Shown: piece after piece, positions 59,189-64,000 of the stretch
Layout of the letters: each line of letters opens with the position of its first letter
Position numbering within the stretch: the first letter of the stretch is position 1
Origin: Ewingella allii
GTDB lineage: Bacteria; Pseudomonadota; Gammaproteobacteria; Enterobacterales; Enterobacteriaceae
Direction: 5' to 3'
Length of the DNA stretch: 64,000 nucleotides
Assembly: GCF_044430645.1 (NCBI RefSeq)
Contig: NZ_JAWUDN010000002.1
Coordinates: forward strand, 381,080 to 445,079
The notes under the pieces: model-generated
Seen by the model: the letters and a program-made list of their open reading frames with translations, nothing else
The model's database searches: none
What the model was told of the DNA's origin: nothing
Program-made: the position numbers and the translations under genes

Positions 59189-61867
59189 ATGAGCCAGCGT
59201 GGACTAGAAGCCTTACTAAGACCTAAATCCATTGCGGTATTAGGGGCGAGCGACAAGCCGGGCCGCGCCGGATATCTGATGATGCGCAATCTGCTGGGTG
59301 GCGGTTTTAACGGGCCAGTCCTGCCAGTCACGCCCGCTTACCGCGCGGTGTGCGGCGTGCTGGCTTATGTCGATGTCGCCAGCCTGCCCATCACGCCCGA
59401 TTTAGCCATTCTTTGTACCCGCGCCGAGCGCAACCTCGCGCTGCTCGAGCAATTGGGCGAGCGCGGCTGCAAGACGGTGATCATCCTCTCTTCCCACTCC
59501 CAGCAATTTACCGAACTCAAAGCCTGTGCCCAGCGCTACGCCATGCGCCTGCTCGGGCCGAATAGCCTTGGGATACTCGCGCCGTGGCAAAGGCTCAATG
59601 CCAGCTTCTCGCCGGTGCCGATCCTGCCCGGCAAACTGGCATTTATCTCTCAGTCGGCCGCCGTGGCAAACACTATTCTCGACTGGGCGCAGCAGCGCTC
59701 GGTGGGCTTCTCCTACTTTATTTCCCTTGGCGACAGCCTCGATATTGATGTCGACGACCTGCTGGATTTCTTGGCGCGGGACAGTAAAACCAGCGCCATT
59801 TTGCTCTATCTCGAGCACGTCAGCGACGCTCGTCGCTTCCTGTCGGCTTCGCGCAGTGCCTCGCGCAACAAGCCGATTCTGGTGATCAAAAGTGGCCGCA
59901 GCACGCAGGCGCAGAAGCTACTCAATAGCCCGCTCAGTCTGGACGTGGCGTATGACGCAGCCATTCAGCGCGCGGGCTTGCTACGCGTGCAGGACACCCA
60001 CGAGCTGTTCTCTGCCGTAGAGACCTTAAGCCACATGCACCCGCTGCGAGGTGAGCGCTTGCTTATTGTCAGTAATGGAGCCGCTCCGGCGGCCATGGCC
60101 CTCGACCAGCTACTGGCGCGCAATGGCAAACTGGCGACTCTCGGCGAAGAGACTCAGGCCGCACTTCGCGCCGCGTTGCCACAGAGCATTGCCATATCCA
60201 ACCCTTTAGATCTGCATGATGACGCCACGCCCGAGCGTTATCAGTCAGTGCTTACTTCGCTACTAGACAGCAATGACTATGACGCCCTGCTGGTTATCCA
60301 CGCGCCAAGCGCCGCCGCGCACGGCACGGTGACGGCTGAGCGGCTGATTGCCACTTTAAAAGGCCATTCGCGCGGCAAGCGCGTGACCCTGCTGACCAAC
60401 TGGTGCGGCGAATACTCTTCGCAAGAGGCGCGCAGGCTGTTCACCGAGGCAGGTATTCCGACTTATCGCACTCCAGAAGGCACGGTTACGGCCTTTATGC
60501 ACATGGTGGAATACCGCCGTAATCAAAAGCAGCTGAAAGAGACGCCTTCCCTGCCGGTTGGGTTGCAGCAGAACACCGATGAGGCCCACAGGTTAATTAC
60601 CCAGGCTCTGGACGAGGGCGCCACCCAGCTGGATACCCACGAGGTTCGCACTATTCTCCACGCCTATGGCATGGAGGTGCTGCCAACCTGGATTGCCAGT
60701 GACAGCGCCGAGGCGGTACATATTGCCGGGCAAGTGGGTTACCCGGTGGCGCTTAAGCTGCGCTCGCCGGATATTCCGCATAACTCTGAAGTTCAGGGGG
60801 TTATGCTCTATTTACGTACCGCGAGCGAAGTCGAGCAGGCCGCTAACGCCATTTTTGATCGCGCCAGGCAGGTTTTCCCGCAGGCCAGAATTCACGGTTT
60901 GTTAGTGCAAACTATGGCCAACCGCCCCGGCTCCCAAGAGTTGCGAATCGTAGTTGAGCAAGACGCAGTGTTCGGCCCGTTGATTATGCTTGGCGAAGGA
61001 GGCAGCGAATGGCGGCCCGAAAAGCAGGCCGCGGTGGCACTTCCTCCACTCAATCAGGCGCTGGCGCGCTATTTGGTGCTGCAAGCAGTGAAAGGCGGCA
61101 AAGTGCGGGCGCACAATGTCTCACGCCCGCTGGACATTCCCGCGCTCAGCCAGCTATTGGTCAAAGTCTCCAACCTGATTGTTGACTGCCCGCAGATCAC
61201 CCGTCTGGAGATCCACCCGCTGCTGGCTTCCGGCGATGAACTGAATCTGCTGGATGTCACGCTCCAACTTAGCGACGTCAGCGATAGCGGGCCATCCAGA
61301 CTGGCTATTCGCCCTTACCCTCAAGAGCTGGAAGAGCCGGTCACGCTGAAAGATGGCTCAGGCTGCCTCTTCCGCCCCATCCTTCCTGAAGATGAGCCGC
61401 TGCTGAAAGCCTTTATCCTTAAGGTGACTAAAGAGGATCTCTACTATCGCTACTTCAGTGAGATCAACGAGTTTACCCACGAGGATTTAGCCAACATGAC
61501 CCAAATCGACTACGATCGCGAGATGGCTTTCGTGGCGGTGAGAGATTTTGATGAAAAATCTGAAATCATTGGTGTGACGCGCGCGGTGTCCGATCCCGAC
61601 AATATTGATGCTGAATTCTCGGTGCTGGTTCGTTCAGATCTCAAGGGACTTGGCCTTGGCAGACGCCTGCTCGAAAAGATGATCATTTACACCAAAGAGC
61701 ACGGAATACAGCGTCTGACAGGTATCACGATGCCGAATAATCAGGGTATGGTGGCACTGGCGAGGAAGCTTGGGTTTGAGGTGGATATCCAATTGCAGGA
61801 TGGCATCGTTAATCTCACGCTAGCCCTCAATTCTAGCCATAACCTCGCCGCTGAAGGCCATAAATAG
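59189..61867 (+). CDS. patZ: Protein lysine acetyltransferase PatZ (Pat/YfiQ)
   Basis: Acetyl-CoA-dependent enzyme that acetylates and inactivates acetyl-CoA synthetase and other proteins. The large N-terminal part is the acyl-CoA synthetase (NDP-forming)-like sensor domain (SIAVLGASDKPGRAGYLMMR, LGPNSLGI, SQSAAVANTILDWA). An ATP-grasp-like region lies around 490-700, and the C-terminal GNAT domain around 735-880 has the acetyl-CoA loop LKGLGLGRRLLEKMI. 892 residues (E. coli 886). Confidence 0.95.
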   Translation: MSQRGLEALLRPKSIAVLGASDKPGRAGYLMMRNLLGGGFNGPVLPVTPAYRAVCGVLAYVDVASLPITPDLAILCTRAERNLALLEQLGERGCKTVIILSSHSQQFTELKACAQRYAMRLLGPNSLGILAPWQRLNASFSPVPILPGKLAFISQSAAVANTILDWAQQRSVGFSYFISLGDSLDIDVDDLLDFLARDSKTSAILLYLEHVSDARRFLSASRSASRNKPILVIKSGRSTQAQKLLNSPLSLDVAYDAAIQRAGLLRVQDTHELFSAVETLSHMHPLRGERLLIVSNGAAPAAMALDQLLARNGKLATLGEETQAALRAALPQSIAISNPLDLHDDATPERYQSVLTSLLDSNDYDALLVIHAPSAAAHGTVTAERLIATLKGHSRGKRVTLLTNWCGEYSSQEARRLFTEAGIPTYRTPEGTVTAFMHMVEYRRNQKQLKETPSLPVGLQQNTDEAHRLITQALDEGATQLDTHEVRTILHAYGMEVLPTWIASDSAEAVHIAGQVGYPVALKLRSPDIPHNSEVQGVMLYLRTASEVEQAANAIFDRARQVFPQARIHGLLVQTMANRPGSQELRIVVEQDAVFGPLIMLGEGGSEWRPEKQAAVALPPLNQALARYLVLQAVKGGKVRAHNVSRPLDIPALSQLLVKVSNLIVDCPQITRLEIHPLLASGDELNLLDVTLQLSDVSDSGPSRLAIRPYPQELEEPVTLKDGSGCLFRPILPEDEPLLKAFILKVTKEDLYYRYFSEINEFTHEDLANMTQIDYDREMAFVAVRDFDEKSEIIGVTRAVSDPDNIDAEFSVLVRSDLKGLGLGRRLLEKMIIYTKEHGIQRLTGITMPNNQGMVALARKLGFEVDIQLQDGIVNLTLALNSSHNLAAEGHK

Positions 61868-61877
61868 GCAAAACATA

Positions 61878-61920
61878 CGCACAATGGGGATTACTAATGG
61901 TATTATCGACCGATTGTGCG
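61878..61920 (+). repeat. Inverted repeat in the patZ-pssA gap
   Basis: CGCACAAT (61878-61885) and ATTGTGCG (61913-61920) separated by 27 bases. Lies in the pssA promoter region; may be an mRNA stem or a binding dyad. Confidence 0.45.
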
Positions 61921-61981
61921 GTGTACATGTTCTGTCTGTACCGCTATCGCTATTACCTAAAGAGAGAAGAAGCGCACTGTG

Positions 61982-63337
61982 ATGTTGTCAAAATTTAAAC
62001 GTAATAAACATCAACAACACCTTGCTCAACTGCCAAAACTCCCCCAAACGGTTGACGCTGTACAGACGCTGTACTGCCCAACGGATTTCCGCACAACGCT
62101 GCTCGAGGCTATCGCCAAAGCAACTCAACGGATTTATCTGGCCGCGCTGTATCTCGAAAATGATGACGGTGGTCGGGATGTTCTGTCAGCACTCTATGCT
62201 GCAAAACAACTAAGGCCTGAGCTAGAAATTTGTATCTTGGTTGACTGGCACCGCGCCCAGCGTGGTCGTATTGGCGATGCCGCGTCCAATACCAATGCCG
62301 ACTGGTATTGCAGCATGGCGCAGCAGCACCCTGACGTTCTGGTGCCGATTTATGGCGTCCCGGTTAACACTCGCGAAGCCCTTGGGGTTCTTCATCTCAA
62401 AGGCTTTGTTGTGGATAACCGAGTCATCTACAGCGGCGCCAGTCTCAACGACGTCTACCTGCACCGTCACGCCAAATACCGCTATGACCGTTACCATCTG
62501 ATCACCAATGCTGCATTGGCCGATTCCATGGTCGACTTTATGAAGAAGTCGATTCTCTCTGCCAGCGCGGTGCAACGCCTTGATCGCCAGGATCGCCCAA
62601 AAAGCATTGAGATTAAAAACGAAACTCGCCAGTTCCGTCAGTCGCTAAAAGACAGCAGCTATCACTTTACCGGTACTGCGGGTAATGATGAGCTGACGGT
62701 GACGCCGATGGTGGGTTTGGGTAAGCAAAACTCGCTTAATCGCACCATTCACCATCTTATGGCCAGCGCCGAGCAAAAGCTCACTCTCTGCACCCCTTAT
62801 TTTAATATGCCTGCCCTGCTCGCTCGTAACATCGTCGCCCTGCTGCGCCGGGGTAAACAAGTCGAGATTATCGTCGGCGACAAAACGGCAAACGACTTCT
62901 ATATCCCGCAGGATCAGCCGTTTAAAATCATCGGCGCGCTGCCTTATCTCTATGAAATCAACCTGCGCCGATTCCTCAGCCGCTTACAGCGCTTTGTCGA
63001 CAGCGGCCAGCTGATTATTCGTCTGTGGAAAGATGGCGAAAACAGCTATCACTTAAAAGGAATGTGGGTTGACGATCGCTGGCAACTGATCACCGGTAAC
63101 AACCTCAACCCGCGCGCCTGGCGTCTGGACTTAGAAAACGCCATTCTGATCCACGACCCGCATCGCGAAATGGTGGTGCAGCGCTCTAAAGAGCTGGATG
63201 AGATCCGCGAACATACGCAGATCGTTTCTCATTATATGGAATTGGAAAGCATCCCTAACTACCCAATCAAAGTTCGTAAGCTTATTAGGCGTTTACGCCG
63301 AATTCGAATCGACAGATTAATTAGCCGAATTTTGTGA
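61982..63337 (+). CDS. pssA: CDP-diacylglycerol-serine O-phosphatidyltransferase
   Basis: Makes phosphatidylserine, precursor of phosphatidylethanolamine. Phospholipase D-like type I enzyme with two HKD motifs: HLKGFVVD (His138, Lys140, Asp145) followed by SGAS, and HLKGMWVDD followed by GNNLNPRAW. The ATG at 61982 gives MLSKFKRNKHQQHLAQLPK and 451 residues, as in E. coli; a GTG lies one codon earlier. The basic C-terminus KLIRRLRRIRIDRLISRIL binds membranes. Confidence 0.97.
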   Translation: MLSKFKRNKHQQHLAQLPKLPQTVDAVQTLYCPTDFRTTLLEAIAKATQRIYLAALYLENDDGGRDVLSALYAAKQLRPELEICILVDWHRAQRGRIGDAASNTNADWYCSMAQQHPDVLVPIYGVPVNTREALGVLHLKGFVVDNRVIYSGASLNDVYLHRHAKYRYDRYHLITNAALADSMVDFMKKSILSASAVQRLDRQDRPKSIEIKNETRQFRQSLKDSSYHFTGTAGNDELTVTPMVGLGKQNSLNRTIHHLMASAEQKLTLCTPYFNMPALLARNIVALLRRGKQVEIIVGDKTANDFYIPQDQPFKIIGALPYLYEINLRRFLSRLQRFVDSGQLIIRLWKDGENSYHLKGMWVDDRWQLITGNNLNPRAWRLDLENAILIHDPHREMVVQRSKELDEIREHTQIVSHYMELESIPNYPIKVRKLIRRLRRIRIDRLISRIL

Positions 63338-63351
63338 TCCGCTATACTAGA

Positions 63352-63379
63352 AGCCTGATCGATGTGATCAGGCTTTTTT
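63352..63379 (+). terminator. pssA terminator
   Basis: AGCCTGATC, loop GATGT, GATCAGGCTTTTTT. Confidence 0.88.
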
Positions 63380-63397
63380 ATGTCAGGAATATCAGTC

Positions 63398-63745
63398 ATG
63401 AAGCTCTTGCTCTCACGCTTACCTGCTGTAGCCCTTCTCATCCCTATTATGCTCTCCTCCGGATGTAGCCATTACGCCAATGATAATTGGACAGGCAAGG
63501 ACAAAGCTCAGCATTTTATGAGTTCGGCAATCTTAGCCGCTGCGGGCACATCTTATGGTGAACGTCAGGGGTGGAATGATGCTAAAAGCCGGTCTTTCGG
63601 GCTGCTATTTTCCATCGGATTAGGTGCAGGGAAAGAGCTTTATGACAGCCGAGAAGCGGGTACAGGGTGGAGTTGGAAGGATTTTGCCTGGGATATTGCC
63701 GGGGCAGCTGCAGGCTATGGGGCTTATCAGGCGATTCATAATTAG
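63398..63745 (+). CDS. yfiM: YfiM family lipoprotein
   Basis: 115 residues from the ATG at 63398 (AGGA upstream; an ATG at 63380 is also in frame). Lipobox LSSGC. The conserved body is GKDKAQHFMSSAILAAAGTS, GLGAGKELYDSREAGTGWSW and DFAWDIAGAAAGYG. Function unknown. Same position relative to pssA as in E. coli. Confidence 0.9.
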   Translation: MKLLLSRLPAVALLIPIMLSSGCSHYANDNWTGKDKAQHFMSSAILAAAGTSYGERQGWNDAKSRSFGLLFSIGLGAGKELYDSREAGTGWSWKDFAWDIAGAAAGYGAYQAIHN

Positions 63746-63866
63746 AATTGATTCTGCCAGCCATCAATCTAATATCACTATATTTCAGTAAGATAGAAGA
63801 CGTTGGTCAGTTTGTGATCCACTGGCTTAACAATAGCGCGTAGTGATCGATAAGCCATAACGCAAG

Positions 63867-63902
63867 AAGCCCCCGGCTCGCCAGAGCAGGGGGGCTTTTT
63901 TG
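63867..63902 (+). terminator. Terminator downstream of yfiM
   Basis: AAGCCCCC pairs with GGGGGCTT; an inner GCTC/GAGC stem sits in the loop, and a T-run follows. Plus-strand orientation. Confidence 0.82.
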
Positions 63903-63933
63903 TTTTGCACTTTGCCATTTCCTACATAGCAAA

Positions 63934-63959
63934 AAACCCCGGCCTTTCGGCTGGGGTTT
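63934..63959 (-). terminator. Terminator for a minus-strand transcript entering from the right
   Basis: AAACCCC-GGCC / GGCT-GGGGTTT hairpin. Read on the minus strand it is followed by TTTTTT, so it should end a transcript whose gene lies at or beyond the right window edge. Confidence 0.7.
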
Positions 63960-63972
63960 CTCACTTTATTTG

Positions 63973-63983
63973 ATGCCTGGCAG
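63973..63983 (-). rRNA. Possible 3' end of a 5S rRNA gene
   Basis: Minus strand reads CTGCCAGGCAT followed by CAAAT, the standard 3' end of enterobacterial 5S rRNA and its flank. A minus-strand terminator follows, and in E. coli an rRNA operon (rrnG) lies on this side of yfiM in this orientation. However, the 17 bases before it (63984-64000) do not match the usual GAGAGTAGGGAA. It may be a variant or truncated copy, or chance. Confidence 0.35.
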
Positions 63984-64000
63984 GTGATGAACCACCGCGT

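Overview
The window is a chromosomal stretch from a gamma-proteobacterium of the order Enterobacterales. The core genes match the Escherichia/Yersinia/Serratia set closely (srmB, grcA, ung, grpE, nadK, recN, bamE, smpB, ssrA, proVWX, emrRAB, trxC, patZ, pssA). The tmRNA tag reads ANDENYALAA. The gene content fits a Yersiniaceae/Hafniaceae-type organism (Rahnella, Ewingella or Serratia relatives) better than E. coli itself, but the genus cannot be fixed from sequence reading alone.

Layout. 1-10.4 kb is housekeeping: nadB (3' part), trmN6, srmB, grcA, ung, grpE, nadK, recN, bamE, rnfH, ratA, smpB and ssrA. Several textbook control sites are visible: two FNR boxes at grcA, a sigma-32 promoter at grpE and three LexA boxes at recN. 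10.4-15.5 kb is an AT-rich island next to the tmRNA gene. It holds a broken tyrosine-recombinase gene and a two-gene reverse-transcriptase operon that I read as a type 3 defence-associated reverse transcriptase (DRT3) system. Just downstream of the operon, on the same strand, an ACACAC motif sits in the loop of a predicted hairpin followed by a T-run. This is the candidate for the system's non-coding template RNA and is the main item of interest.

15.5-31.7 kb is a mosaic of accessory metabolism and stress genes: two amino-acid-type periplasmic binding proteins, an M20 peptidase with a divergent LysR regulator, acetyltransferases, fosA, ada, a PhzF-like isomerase, an orphan siderophore-type N-monooxygenase, a CYTH protein, AraC and MocR regulators and two-gene neighbourhoods around them. 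31.7-35.7 kb is the class Ib ribonucleotide reductase operon nrdHIEF with paired NrdR boxes. It is followed by an ABC1/UbiB-like kinase and a 2-hydroxycarboxylate transporter that diverges from its CitAB-like two-component system.

41.6-48.4 kb is the osmoprotectant transporter proVWX with two tandem proX genes. A small insert follows it: a convergent pair, one encoding a DUF4225-like protein and one a two-helix membrane protein. A 45-bp second copy of the proX 3' end and a second terminator lie on the far side, as if the insert had displaced the native operon tail. 48.4-56.5 kb has an orphan hicB, a LysR/MFS pair, a ygaZ remnant and an emrR-outer membrane factor-emrA-emrB drug efflux operon. 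56.5-64 kb returns to core genes (yfiF, trxC, tapT, patZ, pssA, yfiM). It ends at terminators and a short match to the end of a 5S rRNA gene on the minus strand. Relative to E. coli K-12, ung and yfiF, which are neighbours there, are about 52 kb apart here.
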